Shown: positions 8,664 through 18,364, counted from the stretch's first letter. The stretch is 42,382 bases of DNA from Flavobacteriales bacterium (GCA_020631045.1 JAHDHZ010000011.1:13473-55854); one strand, 5' to 3'. The notes: generated by a model from the sequence alone, not told the origin. Program-made: numbers and translations.

Positions 8664-8741
8664 GTACGCCCCAATCTTTTTACTTAAGATGCGGAGGCTT
8701 TCTGAATACCTGTAAGAAAGACCCCGAAATCTTTAGTAAAA

Positions 8742-8784
8742 CCTTTTTTCTGTGCTACAACTACTTCGAATAGCCGGAAAAAGG
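8742..8784. other. Stem-loop of unknown role upstream of the rpsL promoter
   Basis: CCTTTTTTC (8742-8750) pairs with GGAAAAAGG (8776-8784) with one G-T pair. Inside it, GCTA (8754-8757) pairs with TAGC (8771-8774) around a 13-base loop. It does not resemble the conserved-tip family. It may be part of a small RNA or an upstream regulatory structure, but no promoter for it was recognised. Confidence 0.35.
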
Positions 8785-8854
8785 CCCAAAAAATAAGCAA
8801 GAAAAATTTTTCACAAGAAAATGTGAAAAACCTCAAAATAATTTGGTTTACCTA

Positions 8855-8885
8855 TTGGAGGGTTGCAAAAAGATTCATAACTTTG
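8855..8885 (+). promoter_or_regulatory. Promoter of the rpsL-rplQ operon (Bacteroidota type)
   Basis: TTG at 8855-8857, a 20-base spacer, and TAACTTTG at 8878-8885 match the primary sigma factor consensus of Bacteroidota (TTG, 17-23 bases, TAnnTTTG). Transcription should begin near 8890, giving a leader of roughly 30 bases before the rpsL ATG at 8923. It is the only strong promoter seen for the 33-gene block. Confidence 0.75.
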
Positions 8886-8922
8886 CGAGCCAAATTAAAC
8901 TGAACGAAAAGTATATCAACGT

Positions 8923-9297
8923 ATGCCAACGATATCACAATTAGTAAGAAAAGGCCGTAAATCAAAGACTTATACTAGTAAGTCAGCGGCTCTAAATTCG
9001 TGCCCGCAGAGAAGAGGTGTGTGCACAAAAGTGTATACCACTACTCCTAAAAAACCAAACTCGGCACTTAGAAAAGTAGCCAAGGTGAGGTTGACCAACG
9101 GAACAGAGGTGATTGCCTACATTCCAGGAGAAGGCCACAATTTGCAAGAACACTCGATTGTGCTTGTAAGAGGTGGTAGAGTGAAAGATTTGCCAGGTGT
9201 ACGTTACCACATCGTTCGAGGAGCATTAGACACGGCTGGTGTTGAAGGTAGAACACAGTCTAGAAGTAAATACGGAGCTAAAAGACCTAAGAAATAA
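8923..9297 (+). CDS. rpsL: 30S ribosomal protein S12
   Basis: Decoding-centre protein of the small subunit that helps monitor codon-anticodon pairing. At 124 residues it has the normal family length. The loop [10 protein letters not shown] (from residue 42) and the loop [10 protein letters not shown] (K88 and D89) are intact; these are the positions where streptomycin-resistance changes usually fall, and here they hold the wild-type lysines. The C-terminus [11 protein letters not shown] is standard. It is the first gene of the ribosomal block, about 37 bases past the -7 box; rpsG follows after 6 bases. Confidence 0.98.
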   Translation: MPTISQLVRKGRKSKTYTSKSAALNSCPQRRGVCTKVYTTTPKKPNSALRKVAKVRLTNGTEVIAYIPGEGHNLQEHSIVLVRGGRVKDLPGVRYHIVRGALDTAGVEGRTQSRSKYGAKRPKK

Positions 9298-9303
9298 GCT
9301 AAG

Positions 9304-9774
9304 ATGAGAAAAAGAAAACCCAAAAAACGAATCATTCTTCCAGATCCTAAGTTTTCTGACAAGCAAGTTACAGTGTTTGTAAACAACTTAATGTTAGATG
9401 GTAAGAAGTCTAAGGCATTGAATATTTTCTACGATGCGATGGAGATCATCGATAAGAAAGTAGAAGATTCAACAGGTTTAGAGACTTGGAAAAAAGCACT
9501 AGAAAATGTAACTCCTGCCGTAGAGGTCAGAAGTAGAAGAATTGGTGGAGCAACTTTTCAGATTCCACAAGAGATTCGTCAGTCTAGAAAAGATTCAATG
9601 GGTATGAAGTGGTTGATTGGTTATGCAAGAAAAAGAAATGCAAAGTCAATGGCCATCAAATTAGCAGATGAAATTATGGCTGCAGCTAAAGAAGAAGGTG
9701 CTGCATTTAAAAAGAAAGAAGATACTCACAGAATGGCTGAGGCCAACAAAGCATATTCACATTTTAGATTCTAA
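9304..9774 (+). CDS. rpsG: 30S ribosomal protein S7
   Basis: Primary assembly protein of the 3' major domain of 16S rRNA, located at the E site and head of the small subunit. The 156-residue length matches the short form of the family. Recognisable segments are [10 protein letters not shown] near the start, [30 protein letters not shown] in the middle, and the helix-rich end [15 protein letters not shown]. It lies 6 bases after rpsL, and fusA begins only 3 bases after its stop, so the three str genes are almost certainly cotranscribed. The start is preceded by AGCTAAG, with no clear Shine-Dalgarno motif. Confidence 0.98.
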   Translation: MRKRKPKKRIILPDPKFSDKQVTVFVNNLMLDGKKSKALNIFYDAMEIIDKKVEDSTGLETWKKALENVTPAVEVRSRRIGGATFQIPQEIRQSRKDSMGMKWLIGYARKRNAKSMAIKLADEIMAAAKEEGAAFKKKEDTHRMAEANKAYSHFRF

Positions 9775-9777
9775 AAA

Positions 9778-11892
9778 ATGGCTAGAGATTTAAAATTTAC
9801 AAGAAACATTGGTATTGCTGCCCACATTGATGCGGGTAAAACAACAACTACTGAGCGTATTTTATTCTACGCTGGTGTGAACCATAAAATTGGTGAGGTG
9901 CACGATGGTGCAGCTACAATGGATTGGATGGCACAAGAGCAAGAAAGAGGTATTACCATTACTTCTGCTGCAACAACTTGTTTTTGGAAATACAAAAATG
10001 ATGAATACAAAATCAACATTATTGATACTCCTGGTCACGTTGACTTTACCGTAGAGGTAAACCGTTCGTTAAGAGTATTAGATGGTTTGGTGTTTTTGTT
10101 TTCTGCTGTTGATGGTGTTGAGCCTCAATCTGAGACCAACTGGAGATTGGCTGACAACTACAATGTGACAAGAATGGGCTTTGTCAATAAAATGGACAGA
10201 CAAGGTGCTGATTTCTTAAAAGTAGTAGCTCAGGTGAAAGATATGTTGGGCGGAAACGCAGTTCCGATGCAGTTGCCTATTGGTGCTGAAGACGACTTTA
10301 AAGGAGTGGTTGATTTGGTATACAACAGAGGAATGGTTTGGAATGAAGCTGATCACGGAATGACTTTCGAAGAAGTTGAGATTCCTGCTGATATGAAAGC
10401 TGAAGTTGAAGAGTGGAGAGAGAAGTTGTTAGAATCAGTAGCTGATTTTGATGATCAAATCATGGAGAAGTATTTTGAAGATCCAAATTCAATTACTCCA
10501 GAAGAAATTATTGCAGCATTGAGAAAAGCATGTATCGCTAACGAAGTAATTCCGATGTTCTGCGGTTCAGCATTCAAAAACAAAGGAGTTCAAACAATGT
10601 TAGATTACGTGATGGAGTTGATGCCTTCTCCGTTAGATATGGACAACATTGTAGGAACAGACCCTAAAACTGATCAAGAGGTTTCAAGAAAGCCATCTGT
10701 TGATGAGCCTTTTTCTGCTTTAGCATTTAAAATTGCTACTGATCCTTTTGTAGGTAGACTTTGTTTCTTTAGAACCTATTCTGGTAAGTTAGATGCAGGT
10801 TCTTATATCTATAATACAAGAACTGAGAAGAAAGAGCGTATTTCAAGAATCTTTCAAATGCATGCCAATAAGCAAAATTCTATTCCTTGCATTGAAGCGG
10901 GTGATATAGGTGCTGGTGTTGGATTTAAAGATATCAAGACTGGTGATACGCTTTGTGATGAAAAACAACACATTGTGTTAGAATCAATGGACTTTCCAGA
11001 TCCAGTAATTGCGATTGCCATTGAGCCTAAAACCCAAGCTGATGTCGATAAATTGGGTATGGCACTAGCTAAGTTATCTGAAGAAGACCCGACTTTCACG
11101 GCTCGTACTGATGAAGAGTCTGGTCAGACGATCATTTCTGGTATGGGTGAGTTGCACTTAGACATTATTGTTGATCGTTTGAAGCGTGAGTTTAAAGTTG
11201 AGGTGAACCAAGGTGCTCCTCAGGTAACTTACCGTGAAGCAATTACCTCTTCGATCAAGCACAGAGAAGTATACAAAAAACAATCTGGTGGATCTGGTAA
11301 ATTTGCTGATATTCAAGTTGAAATCGGTCCTTTAGAAACAGCAGAAGAGAAAGAAACAGGAGGTTTGGTGTTTGTAAACAACATCAAAGGGGGTAATGTT
11401 CCTAAAGAATTTATTCCGTCTGTAGAGAAAGGATTTAAGGTTTCTATGGAGAATGGTGTATTGGCAGGCTTTCCGCTTGAAGGTATGAAAGTAAGCTTGA
11501 ATGATGGATCTTATCACGCGGTAGATTCTGATTCTCTTTCTTTTGAATTGTGCGCGAAGATGGCTTACCGTACTGCGCTTTCTCAGTGTTCTCCTCAATT
11601 GTTAGAGCCTATGATGAAACTAGAGGTATTGACTCCAGAAGAAAGTATGGGTAATATTGTAGGTGATTTGAATAGAAGAAGAGGTCAGGTACAAGGTATG
11701 GATGATAGAAATGGTTCTAAAGTAGTGAAAGCTACTGTGCCACTTTCTGAGATGTTTGGATATGTAACTGATTTGAGAACACTTTCTTCAGGTAGAGCAA
11801 CTTCAACCATGGAATTCTCTCATTATGAGCCATGTCCGAAGAACATCGCTGAAGATGTAATTGCAAAAGTAAACGGTAAAGTAACTGCGTAA
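9778..11892 (+). CDS. fusA: Elongation factor G
   Basis: GTPase that moves tRNAs and mRNA through the ribosome and, with the recycling factor, helps split it. At 704 residues it is a full-length five-domain EF-G. GTP-binding motifs are [12 protein letters not shown] (residues 15-26), the switch I region [19 protein letters not shown] (about 84-91) and NKMD (about 138-141). Domain IV contains [16 protein letters not shown], and domain V the end typical of the family ([16 protein letters not shown]). It follows rpsG by 3 bases. In many bacteria tuf comes next; here rpsJ follows directly after 12 bases, so EF-Tu must be encoded elsewhere. Whether a second fusA copy exists cannot be judged from this window. 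Confidence 0.98.
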   Translation: MARDLKFTRNIGIAAHIDAGKTTTTERILFYAGVNHKIGEVHDGAATMDWMAQEQERGITITSAATTCFWKYKNDEYKINIIDTPGHVDFTVEVNRSLRVLDGLVFLFSAVDGVEPQSETNWRLADNYNVTRMGFVNKMDRQGADFLKVVAQVKDMLGGNAVPMQLPIGAEDDFKGVVDLVYNRGMVWNEADHGMTFEEVEIPADMKAEVEEWREKLLESVADFDDQIMEKYFEDPNSITPEEIIAALRKACIANEVIPMFCGSAFKNKGVQTMLDYVMELMPSPLDMDNIVGTDPKTDQEVSRKPSVDEPFSALAFKIATDPFVGRLCFFRTYSGKLDAGSYIYNTRTEKKERISRIFQMHANKQNSIPCIEAGDIGAGVGFKDIKTGDTLCDEKQHIVLESMDFPDPVIAIAIEPKTQADVDKLGMALAKLSEEDPTFTARTDEESGQTIISGMGELHLDIIVDRLKREFKVEVNQGAPQVTYREAITSSIKHREVYKKQSGGSGKFADIQVEIGPLETAEEKETGGLVFVNNIKGGNVPKEFIPSVEKGFKVSMENGVLAGFPLEGMKVSLNDGSYHAVDSDSLSFELCAKMAYRTALSQCSPQLLEPMMKLEVLTPEESMGNIVGDLNRRRGQVQGMDDRNGSKVVKATVPLSEMFGYVTDLRTLSSGRATSTMEFSHYEPCPKNIAEDVIAKVNGKVTA

Positions 11893-11904
11893 ATTAAAAG
11901 AGAA

Positions 11905-12213
11905 ATGGCACAAAAAATTAGAATAAAACTTCAGTCTTTTGATCACAATTTGGTAGATAAGTCTGCTGAGAAAATTGTAAAGACCGTTAAGAATACAGGA
12001 GCGGTGGTAAATGGTCCTATTCCTTTGCCTACTCACAAGAGAATTTACACAGTATTGCGTTCACCTCACGTAAATAAAAAGGCACGTGAGCAATTTCAAT
12101 TGAGTGCGCATAAAAGATTAATGGATATATACAGCACATCTACCAAAACAGTAGATGCGTTGACAAAGCTTGAATTACCAAGTGGTATCAATATCGATAT
12201 CAAGGTAATCTAA
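11905..12213 (+). CDS. rpsJ: 30S ribosomal protein S10
   Basis: Small-subunit head protein that also serves as the NusE antitermination and NusG-coupling partner. The 102-residue length is normal. Visible family segments are [21 protein letters not shown] at the start, the loop [28 protein letters not shown], and the end [12 protein letters not shown]. In many bacteria rpsJ opens a separate S10 operon; here it lies 12 bases downstream of fusA with no promoter between, joining the str and S10 clusters. A 58-base A/T-rich gap with no recognisable promoter or leader structure separates it from rplC. Confidence 0.98.
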   Translation: MAQKIRIKLQSFDHNLVDKSAEKIVKTVKNTGAVVNGPIPLPTHKRIYTVLRSPHVNKKAREQFQLSAHKRLMDIYSTSTKTVDALTKLELPSGINIDIKVI

Positions 12214-12271
12214 GTTTAGATAAGGATAAATAAAAATATTAGAAGCGATAAACGATAATAATTAAGCTATT

Positions 12272-12970
12272 ATGTCAGGAATCATTGGAAAAAAAATCGG
12301 AATGACCTCAGTGTACAACGAGCAGGGTAAAAACATACCTTGTACGATTGTAGAAGCTGGTCCTTGTGTTGTTACTCAGATTAGAACACTCGAAAAAGAT
12401 GGCTATGAAGCTCTTCAGTTAGCCTTTGACGATAAAAGAGAAAAAACAACAAGCAAAGCTTTAGTCGGACATTTCAAAAAAGCAAAAACTACACCCAAAA
12501 GAAAGGTTGTAGAGTTTGGTGTATTTGCACCAGTGGCTAAAAAAGTAGAAGTTGCTCCAGCGGCAGAAGGTGAAGCTCCTGTAGAAGCTGCTCCAGTTCA
12601 AGATGCGCCATCAGCTTATAAGCTTGGTGATAAAGTCGAAGTAAATGTTTTTCAAGAAGGTGACTTTGTAGATGTTGCCGGTACTTCAAAAGGTAAAGGA
12701 TTTCAAGGTGTTGTGAAAAGACACGGATTTGGTGGTGTTGGTCAAGCTACACACGGTCAACACAACAGAATGCGTGCGCCAGGTTCTATTGGTGCGGCTT
12801 CTTATCCAGCTCGCGTATTTAAAGGCATGAAAATGGCTGGTCAGATGGGTAATGAGCGTGTGAAAGTTCAGAATCTTGAAGTCATCAAAGTATTAGAAGA
12901 TAAGAATATGATTTTGTTAAAGGGAGCGATTCCTGGTTCTAACGGATCATATGTAACGATAGAAAAATAA
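12272..12970 (+). CDS. rplC: 50S ribosomal protein L3, with Ala/Glu/Pro-rich insertion
   Basis: Early-assembling 23S rRNA protein whose long finger reaches toward the peptidyl transferase centre. The 232 residues exceed the usual 205-210. The excess lies at about residues 86-115, a stretch made largely of Ala, Pro, Val and Glu ([19 protein letters not shown]) between the N-terminal barrel and the segment [12 protein letters not shown]. The core motifs are intact: [34 protein letters not shown] and [12 protein letters not shown]. The frame is uninterrupted and flanking residues align, so the insertion is in frame rather than a frameshift. rplD starts 8 bases later. Confidence 0.97.
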   Translation: MSGIIGKKIGMTSVYNEQGKNIPCTIVEAGPCVVTQIRTLEKDGYEALQLAFDDKREKTTSKALVGHFKKAKTTPKRKVVEFGVFAPVAKKVEVAPAAEGEAPVEAAPVQDAPSAYKLGDKVEVNVFQEGDFVDVAGTSKGKGFQGVVKRHGFGGVGQATHGQHNRMRAPGSIGAASYPARVFKGMKMAGQMGNERVKVQNLEVIKVLEDKNMILLKGAIPGSNGSYVTIEK

Positions 12971-12978
12971 GTAGAACG

Positions 12979-13605
12979 ATGGGAGTTGAAGTTTTAGACA
13001 TAAAAGGAAAAAAAGGCGGTAGCCAAGATCTAAACAAAGAGATTTTTGCTGTTAAGCCTAATGACCATGCGATATATCTAGATGTTAAACAACATTTAGC
13101 AAACCGTCGTCAAGGTACACATAAAGCCAAAGAAGTAAGTGAGCTTTCAGGTAGTACAAGAAAGATTAAAAAACAAAAAGGAACAGGTACAGCCCGTGCA
13201 GGTAGTATTAAGTCTCCTTTGTTTAAAGGTGGAGCTAGAATTTTTGGTCCTAGACCAAGAAATTATGGTTTCAAGCTCAATAAAAAGTTAAAACTTGTTG
13301 CTAGAAAATCTGCATTTACTCACAAAGCGAAAGAGAATAATATCATTGTTTTGAAAGACTTTAAATTAGATAAGCCAAGCACAAAAGCATATGCTGATAT
13401 TCTGTCAAGCGTAAAGGCTAATCAAGGAAGATCTTTGTTGCTTGTTGAGGCACATGATAAGAATACTTATTTATCTGCTAGAAACATTCCAGGAGCAGAA
13501 GTAAAGGTTGTGACAGATGCTTCAACCTACGATGTAATGAAAGCTTCAAAATTATTAATCACTCAAGGTGCTGTTAAAGCACTTGAAACGGCTTTATTGA
13601 AATAA
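12979..13605 (+). CDS. rplD: 50S ribosomal protein L4
   Basis: Lines the nascent-peptide exit tunnel; in enterobacteria L4 also represses its own operon, but that leader structure is not evident here. Length 208 is normal. The tunnel loop region contains GSTRKIKKQKGTGTARAG followed by SPLFKGGARIFGPRPR, the segment where macrolide-resistance changes occur; nothing unusual is seen there. The N-terminus carries PNDHAIYLDVKQ, common in Bacteroidota L4. rplW starts one base after the stop, so the two are probably translationally coupled. Confidence 0.98.
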   Translation: MGVEVLDIKGKKGGSQDLNKEIFAVKPNDHAIYLDVKQHLANRRQGTHKAKEVSELSGSTRKIKKQKGTGTARAGSIKSPLFKGGARIFGPRPRNYGFKLNKKLKLVARKSAFTHKAKENNIIVLKDFKLDKPSTKAYADILSSVKANQGRSLLLVEAHDKNTYLSARNIPGAEVKVVTDASTYDVMKASKLLITQGAVKALETALLK

Positions 13606-13606
13606 G

Positions 13607-13903
13607 ATGAAAGGAAGTATTGTAATAAAACCTATCGTTTCTGAAAAGTATACAGATACTTTAGAGGGGCTTGGTAAGTATAGCTTTTTAGTAGATAAAA
13701 ACGCGAACAAAATCGAGATAAAAAACGAAGTTGAAAAGATCTATGGTGTAACGGTTGATCGTGTAAATACAATGAATTACTTCGGTAAGGCAAAAAGAAG
13801 ATTTACCAAAACTGGAATACTTAGCGGAAGAACTGCTTCATACAAAAAAGCAATTGTACAAGTAGCGCAAGGAGAAGAAATTGATTTTTTCAAAAACATT
13901 TAA
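13607..13903 (+). CDS. rplW: 50S ribosomal protein L23
   Basis: Protein at the tunnel exit that docks trigger factor and SRP. The 98-residue length is standard. Family segments are IVIKPIVSEKYTDTLE at the start, YSFLVDKNANKIEIKNEVEKIYGVTV in the core, and the rRNA-binding loop around KAKRRFTKTG. The acidic residue needed for trigger-factor docking (Glu in NEVEKIYG) is present. It sits between rplD (1-base gap) and rplB (11-base gap). No sign of an alternative start. Confidence 0.97.
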   Translation: MKGSIVIKPIVSEKYTDTLEGLGKYSFLVDKNANKIEIKNEVEKIYGVTVDRVNTMNYFGKAKRRFTKTGILSGRTASYKKAIVQVAQGEEIDFFKNI

Positions 13904-13914
13904 GACAACGATAA

Positions 13915-14742
13915 ATGGCTGTTAAAAAATTAAAACCAACCACTCCAGGGCAACGTCATAAAATCGTTAGCTCTTTTGAAGAAATTACTGCTTCTAAGCC
14001 AGAAAAAAGCTTAGTAAGAGGTAAAAAAGCTTCAGGTGGACGTAACAATAAAGGAAAGATGACTATGCGTTATTTAGGCGGTGGTCACAAGAGAAGATAT
14101 AGAACAATTGACTTTAAAAGAGATAAGTTCGGAGTTCCTGCAACGGTAAAGTCAATTGAGTACGATCCAAACAGAAATGCAAGAATTGCACTTTTATATT
14201 ATGCTGATGGAGAGAAGCGATACATTATTGCTCCAAATGGCTTAAAAGTCGGTACTACGCTTAATTCAGGAAAAGGAATTGCACCTGAAGTAGGTAATAC
14301 ATTGTATTTATCTGATATTCCTTTGGGTACTGTGATTCATAACATTGAATTAAGACCGGGTCAAGGTGCTAAGATGGCAAGAAGTGCTGGATCTTACGTT
14401 CAATTACAAGCAAGAGAAGGTAAGTACGCTACCATCAAATTGCCTTCAGGTGAAACTAGAATGGTACTAACAACTTGTTTAGCAACTATCGGAACAGTAG
14501 GTAATTCTGATCACAACTTAGAGCGTTCTGGTAAAGCTGGTCGTTCGAGATGGTTGGGTAGAAGACCAAGAACAAGACCAGTAGCAATGAACCCAGTAGA
14601 TCACCCGATGGGTGGTGGTGAAGGTAGAGCTTCAGGAGGTCATCCAAGAAATAGAAATGGTGTTCCTGCTAAGGGATACAAGACTAGAGCTAAGAAAAAG
14701 CCGTCTAATAAGTTTATTGTTGAAAGAAGAAAGAAAAAGTAA
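13915..14742 (+). CDS. rplB: 50S ribosomal protein L2
   Basis: Conserved 23S rRNA-binding protein required for subunit association and peptidyl transferase assembly. Length 275 is normal. The RNA-binding core has [18 protein letters not shown], an OB-fold region with [15 protein letters not shown], and the conserved C-terminal loop [20 protein letters not shown] that holds the histidine long tied to peptidyl transferase function. The basic tail ends [12 protein letters not shown]. It follows rplW closely, and rpsS begins 6 bases after its stop. Confidence 0.98.
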   Translation: MAVKKLKPTTPGQRHKIVSSFEEITASKPEKSLVRGKKASGGRNNKGKMTMRYLGGGHKRRYRTIDFKRDKFGVPATVKSIEYDPNRNARIALLYYADGEKRYIIAPNGLKVGTTLNSGKGIAPEVGNTLYLSDIPLGTVIHNIELRPGQGAKMARSAGSYVQLQAREGKYATIKLPSGETRMVLTTCLATIGTVGNSDHNLERSGKAGRSRWLGRRPRTRPVAMNPVDHPMGGGEGRASGGHPRNRNGVPAKGYKTRAKKKPSNKFIVERRKKK

Positions 14743-14748
14743 TCTAAC

Positions 14749-15009
14749 ATGAGTAGATCATTAAAAAAACCACCATTTGTGCATTACAAATTGAACCAAA
14801 GAGTTCTCAAAGCACAAGAAAGTCAGAAAAAAGATGTTATCAAGACTTGGTCTAGAGCATCTATGATTACCCCTGATTTTGTAGGATTGACAATTGCAGT
14901 TCATAACGGAAAACAATTCATTCCAGTTTATGTTACTGAAAATATGGTAGGTCATAAATTAGGTGAATTTTCACCGACAAGAACATTTAGAGGACACGGT
15001 AAAAAATAA
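14749..15009 (+). CDS. rpsS: 30S ribosomal protein S19
   Basis: Small-subunit head protein that, with S13, contacts the A-site region and the bridge to the large subunit. The 86-residue length is within the family range. It starts [15 protein letters not shown] and carries the signature segment [20 protein letters not shown], ending RGHGKK. It lies 6 bases after rplB and 21 bases before rplV. No unusual feature was seen. Confidence 0.97.
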   Translation: MSRSLKKPPFVHYKLNQRVLKAQESQKKDVIKTWSRASMITPDFVGLTIAVHNGKQFIPVYVTENMVGHKLGEFSPTRTFRGHGKK

Positions 15010-15030
15010 TACTTGAATAAGTAAAGTACT

Positions 15031-15429
15031 ATGGGAAAGAGAAAAGCACAAACGGCAAACAACATTAAGGAAGCAAAAAAAACTCAATATTTTGCAAAAC
15101 TTAACAATTGCCCTACATCGCCCCGAAAAATGCGATTGGTAGCTGACCTTGTAAGAGGTATGAGCGTAGAAAAAGCTGCTGGAGTTTTACAATACTCTAA
15201 AAAGCATGCTGCTGGTAGAATTGAAAAATTATTGTGGTCAGCAATTCACAATTTTGAAGCTAAAAGTGGTGAGCGTTGGGATAATTCAAATCTCTACATT
15301 AAAGAAATATTTGTAAATCAATCAAGAACTTTAAAGCGTATGCAACCTGCTCCTCAGGGTAGAGCATATAGAATTAGAAAACGTTCTAATCATGTTACAC
15401 TCGTTTTAGATAAACAAAATACTAAGTAA
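15031..15429 (+). CDS. rplV: 50S ribosomal protein L22
   Basis: Tunnel-wall protein whose beta hairpin lies near the macrolide site. At 132 residues it is somewhat longer than the ~110 of E. coli because of an N-terminal extension (MGKRKAQTANNIKEAKKTQYF) seen in related Bacteroidota. Core segments are CPTSPRKMRLVADLVRGM, a hairpin around RTLKRMQPAPQGRAYRIRKR, and the end HVTLVLDKQ. The hairpin has its normal length, with no deletion of the kind that causes macrolide resistance. rpsC starts 3 bases after the stop. Confidence 0.97.
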   Translation: MGKRKAQTANNIKEAKKTQYFAKLNNCPTSPRKMRLVADLVRGMSVEKAAGVLQYSKKHAAGRIEKLLWSAIHNFEAKSGERWDNSNLYIKEIFVNQSRTLKRMQPAPQGRAYRIRKRSNHVTLVLDKQNTK

Positions 15430-15432
15430 GTA

Positions 15433-16161
15433 ATGGGTCAAAAAACAAATCCAATAGGCAATAGATTAGGTTTCATTAGAGGATGGGACTCAAGCTGGTA
15501 CGGTGGCAGAGACTACGGTGCAAAAATTAAAGAAGATTACGAGATTAGAAGATATATCAATGCTCGTTTGAGAAAAGCAAGTATTTCAAAAATCATCATT
15601 GAAAGAACACTAAAGCTTGTTACAGTAACTATTAACACTGCTCGCCCTGGTGTAATCATCGGAAAAGGTGGTTCTGAGGTTGATAAATTGAGAGAAGAGC
15701 TTAGAAAGTTAACGGGTAAAGAAATTCAAATCAACATCTTTGAGATCAAGCGTCCTGATATCGATGCTAAGTTGGTTGCTGATAGTATTTCAAGACAAAT
15801 TGAAGGAAGAATTTCTCATAGAAGAGCAATCAAAATGTCAATTGGATCAGCCATGAGAATGGGAGCTGAAGGTATTAAAGTAACCATTTCAGGTCGTATC
15901 AACGGTGCTGATATGGCAAGAACAGAAATGTACAAAGAAGGAAGAACTCCTTTGCATACTTTTAGAGCTGACATTGATTATGCTTTAAGCGAGGCACATA
16001 CAACTTACGGTAGACTTGGAATTAAGGTTTGGATCTGTAAAGGTGAAGTTTACGGAAAACGAGATTTATCTCCAACCTTTGGTATGAAAAACAATAAGAA
16101 AGGTGGTCCAAGAAACAATCAAGGCCAAAAAGGAGGAAGATTCGAAAGAAATAAAAAATAA
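15433..16161 (+). CDS. rpsC: 30S ribosomal protein S3
   Basis: Forms part of the mRNA entry channel and helicase activity of the small subunit. Length 242 is normal. It starts [14 protein letters not shown]. The KH domain shows the GxxG loop [18 protein letters not shown]. The C-terminal domain contains [18 protein letters not shown] and the basic residues at the mRNA entrance. The end is a Gly/Asn/Lys-rich tail ([15 protein letters not shown]), probably disordered. A 29-base gap separates it from rplP. Confidence 0.98.
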   Translation: MGQKTNPIGNRLGFIRGWDSSWYGGRDYGAKIKEDYEIRRYINARLRKASISKIIIERTLKLVTVTINTARPGVIIGKGGSEVDKLREELRKLTGKEIQINIFEIKRPDIDAKLVADSISRQIEGRISHRRAIKMSIGSAMRMGAEGIKVTISGRINGADMARTEMYKEGRTPLHTFRADIDYALSEAHTTYGRLGIKVWICKGEVYGKRDLSPTFGMKNNKKGGPRNNQGQKGGRFERNKK

Positions 16162-16190
16162 TTAAGAGAACATCAATTAAATAAAACATC

Positions 16191-16610
16191 ATGCTTCAGC
16201 CAAAGAAAACGAAATTTAGAAAAAGACAAAAAGGAAGATCTAAAGGTGTTGCCTACAGAGGTGCACAGATTTCTTTTGGATCTTTTGGATTAAAGTCATT
16301 GAAAACTGGTTGGTTGACCTCTCGTCAAATAGAAGCAGCTCGTATTGCACTTACGCGTTACATGAAAAGAGAAGGTCAAGTTTGGATTCGAGTTTTTCCA
16401 GATAAGCCTATTACATCTAAGCCAGCTGAAGTTCGTATGGGTAAAGGTAAAGGAGCTCATTCTCATTGGGTTGCACCTATTAAGCCAGGTACGGTTATGT
16501 TTGAAATTGATGGCGTATCACAAGAAATTGCACAAGAAGCATTAAGGTTAGCAGCACAAAAATTGCCTGTGACGACAAAATTTGTTGTGCGAAGAGATTT
16601 AATTAAGTAA
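16191..16610 (+). CDS. rplP: 50S ribosomal protein L16
   Basis: Binds near the A site and central protuberance of the large subunit and assists tRNA accommodation. At 139 residues it has the usual length. It begins [16 protein letters not shown]. The central segment [19 protein letters not shown] and the segment [20 protein letters not shown] are hallmark sequences. The stretch around the conserved arginine that is hydroxylated in some bacteria lies in this region, but I cannot say whether that modification occurs here. It is followed by rpmC after 25 bases. Confidence 0.98.
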   Translation: MLQPKKTKFRKRQKGRSKGVAYRGAQISFGSFGLKSLKTGWLTSRQIEAARIALTRYMKREGQVWIRVFPDKPITSKPAEVRMGKGKGAHSHWVAPIKPGTVMFEIDGVSQEIAQEALRLAAQKLPVTTKFVVRRDLIK

Positions 16611-16635
16611 TTTTGCAGACTGAAACTTAGTAAAA

Positions 16636-16821
16636 ATGGCACAAAAGAATAAAATAAAGGAGTTAAGTACCGAAGAGTTAGTAGAACAAATTGGTGTTGA
16701 GACTGAAGCTTTAAAAAAGTTAAAGTTCAATCACGCGATTGCTCCACTTGAGAGCCCAACTCAGATCAAAAATAAGAGAAGAGAAGTTGCTAGGTTGAAA
16801 ACTGAGCTTAATAATAGATAA
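16636..16821 (+). CDS. rpmC: 50S ribosomal protein L29
   Basis: Small two-helix protein near the exit tunnel, next to L23. At 61 residues it is a normal-length L29. It begins [20 protein letters not shown]; the [20 protein letters not shown] segment and the basic end [16 protein letters not shown] are characteristic. It lies between rplP and rpsQ, as in nearly all bacteria; rpsQ begins one base after the stop, suggesting coupled translation. Confidence 0.97.
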   Translation: MAQKNKIKELSTEELVEQIGVETEALKKLKFNHAIAPLESPTQIKNKRREVARLKTELNNR

Positions 16822-16822
16822 G

Positions 16823-17080
16823 ATGATGGAAAGAAACTTAAGAAAAGAAAGAATAGGAGTTGTCTCTAGTGATAAGATGAATAAATCTATTACTGTAAAT
16901 GTTGAACGTAAAGTACAGCATCCAGTTTACGGGAAATTCATTAAGCAAAGTAAGAAGTTTATTGCTCATGATGAAAAAAATGAGTGCGGAATTGGTGATA
17001 CTGTGAAAATCATGGAAACACGTCCGTTGAGTAAAAGCAAGCGTTGGAGATTAGTAGAAATCATCGAAAAAGCGAAGTAA
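16823..17080 (+). CDS. rpsQ: 30S ribosomal protein S17
   Basis: OB-fold protein of the 16S rRNA 5' domain. Length 85 is normal. Segments include [20 protein letters not shown], the loop [21 protein letters not shown] and the conserved [25 protein letters not shown]. Two ATG codons stand in tandem (16823 and 16826); the first is used, but the second is equally plausible and would shorten the protein by one residue. Placed between rpmC and rplN. Confidence 0.97.
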   Translation: MMERNLRKERIGVVSSDKMNKSITVNVERKVQHPVYGKFIKQSKKFIAHDEKNECGIGDTVKIMETRPLSKSKRWRLVEIIEKAK

Positions 17081-17089
17081 TAAAAAGTT

Positions 17090-17458
17090 ATGGTACAACA
17101 AGAATCAAGATTAAAAGTAGCTGATAACAGCGGAGCAAAAGAAGTTCTTTGTATTCGTGTGTTAGGAGGAACAAAAAGAAGGTATGCCTCTATAGGTGAT
17201 CAAATAGTTTGTTCAGTTAAATCTGCTATGCCATCAGGAAACATCAAAAAAGGTGCTGTTTCTAAGGCTGTTGTAGTAAGAACAAAAAAAGAAATTAGAA
17301 GGCCAGATGGTTCTTACATCAGATTTGATGACAATGCAGTTGTGCTTTTAAATGGAACAGGAGAGATGAGAGGTACGCGTGTTTTTGGTCCTGTTGCCAG
17401 AGAATTAAGAGAGCGTGATCATATGAAAATAGTTTCATTAGCTCCTGAAGTATTATAA
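17090..17458 (+). CDS. rplN: 50S ribosomal protein L14
   Basis: Protein at the subunit interface; in other bacteria it is the docking site of the silencing factor RsfS. Length 122 is standard. It begins [19 protein letters not shown], with [17 protein letters not shown] following, a central [22 protein letters not shown] and an end [23 protein letters not shown]. All are family hallmarks. It follows rpsQ by 9 bases and precedes rplX by 18. Confidence 0.98.
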   Translation: MVQQESRLKVADNSGAKEVLCIRVLGGTKRRYASIGDQIVCSVKSAMPSGNIKKGAVSKAVVVRTKKEIRRPDGSYIRFDDNAVVLLNGTGEMRGTRVFGPVARELRERDHMKIVSLAPEVL

Positions 17459-17476
17459 GATATAAGTAGAGAAGAG

Positions 17477-17794
17477 ATGGCTAAAAAATTACATATCCGA
17501 AAAGATGATCAAGTAATGATCATTGCTGGAAATGAAAAAGGTAAGGAAGGAAAAGTGATTTCTATTGATGTTGCCAAGCAAAGAGCAATTGTAGAAGGGC
17601 GAAATATGGTAAGCAAACACAAAAAGCCTACAGCTCAAAATGCTGATGGTGGAATTGAAAAGACGGAAGCTCCAATTCATGTTTCAAACTTGATGGTGAT
17701 TGACGCAAAAGGAAAAGCAACTAGAACTTCTAGAACTAGAAATGAAAAAGGAGAGCCTACAAGAACTTCAAAAAAGTCGGGTAGCCTAATTTAA
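17477..17794 (+). CDS. rplX: 50S ribosomal protein L24
   Basis: Assembly-initiating protein that binds the 5' end of 23S rRNA. Length 105 is normal. The KOW motif is visible at the start: [20 protein letters not shown]. The middle [20 protein letters not shown] and the end ([21 protein letters not shown]) are typical. A purine-rich GAGAAGAG just before ATG is one of the few places resembling a ribosome-binding site in this operon. rplE follows after 7 bases. Confidence 0.97.
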   Translation: MAKKLHIRKDDQVMIIAGNEKGKEGKVISIDVAKQRAIVEGRNMVSKHKKPTAQNADGGIEKTEAPIHVSNLMVIDAKGKATRTSRTRNEKGEPTRTSKKSGSLI

Positions 17795-17801
17795 TTTTAA
17801 G

Positions 17802-18362
17802 ATGAGTAATAATACATATACACCAAGACTTAAAAAAGAATACAATGACCGTATTCAGCCAGCTTTAAAAGAAAAGTTTGGATTTAAGAGCAATATGAGA
17901 GTTCCTAGATTAAACAAGATTGTTTTGAATCAAGGTTTGGGAGCAGCTGTTGCTGATAAAAAAATTATTGAGGCTGCTGTAAAAGAAATGACATCTGTAG
18001 CTGGACAGAAAGCAGTACCTACTTATTCTAAAAAAGATATTTCTAATTTTAAGTTAAGAAAAGGAGTTGCCATTGGAGCAAAAGTTACTTTGAGAGGAGA
18101 GAAAATGTATGATTTTTTAGATCGTTTAGTTTCAGTTTCTCTTCCTAGGACTAGAGATTTTAGAGGAATTAAGAGAAAAGGTTTTGATGGTCGTGGAAAT
18201 TATTCTATGGGTATTACTGAGCAAATTATTTTTCCTGAAATAGATATTGATAAAGTAAACAGAATCAATGGTATGGACATCACTTTTGTGACTTCTACTA
18301 ATGATGATCAGGAAGCTTTTGAATTGTTAAACGAATTTGGATTACCATTTAAAAAGAATTAA
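17802..18362 (+). CDS. rplE: 50S ribosomal protein L5
   Basis: Binds 5S rRNA and contacts the P-site tRNA in the central protuberance. At 186 residues it is slightly longer than the E. coli form (179). The start [20 protein letters not shown], the segment [20 protein letters not shown], and [26 protein letters not shown] are characteristic, as is the end [16 protein letters not shown]. rpsN begins 2 bases after its stop. Confidence 0.98.
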   Translation: MSNNTYTPRLKKEYNDRIQPALKEKFGFKSNMRVPRLNKIVLNQGLGAAVADKKIIEAAVKEMTSVAGQKAVPTYSKKDISNFKLRKGVAIGAKVTLRGEKMYDFLDRLVSVSLPRTRDFRGIKRKGFDGRGNYSMGITEQIIFPEIDIDKVNRINGMDITFVTSTNDDQEAFELLNEFGLPFKKN

Positions 18363-18364
18363 GC

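Larger units (their letters stand above)
8497..8922. other. Divergent intergenic region between the ABC-F gene and rpsL
   Basis: The only gap over 300 bases. From left to right it holds a short leader for the ABC-F gene, hairpin repeat copy 4 (8603-8663), an imperfect stem CTTTCT/AGAAAG (8698-8720), a larger stem-loop (8742-8784), a 9-bp hairpin TTTTTCACA/TGTGAAAAA (8807-8830) and the rpsL promoter (8855-8885). No open reading frame of convincing length or composition was seen on either strand. The density of foldable sequence upstream of the promoter is unexplained. Confidence 0.7.

Noticed and set aside
8497-8922. Possible unannotated small gene in the ABC-F/rpsL gap
   Set aside because: All frames are broken by stops at short distance and the sequence is dominated by palindromes; no start with family-like residues was found.
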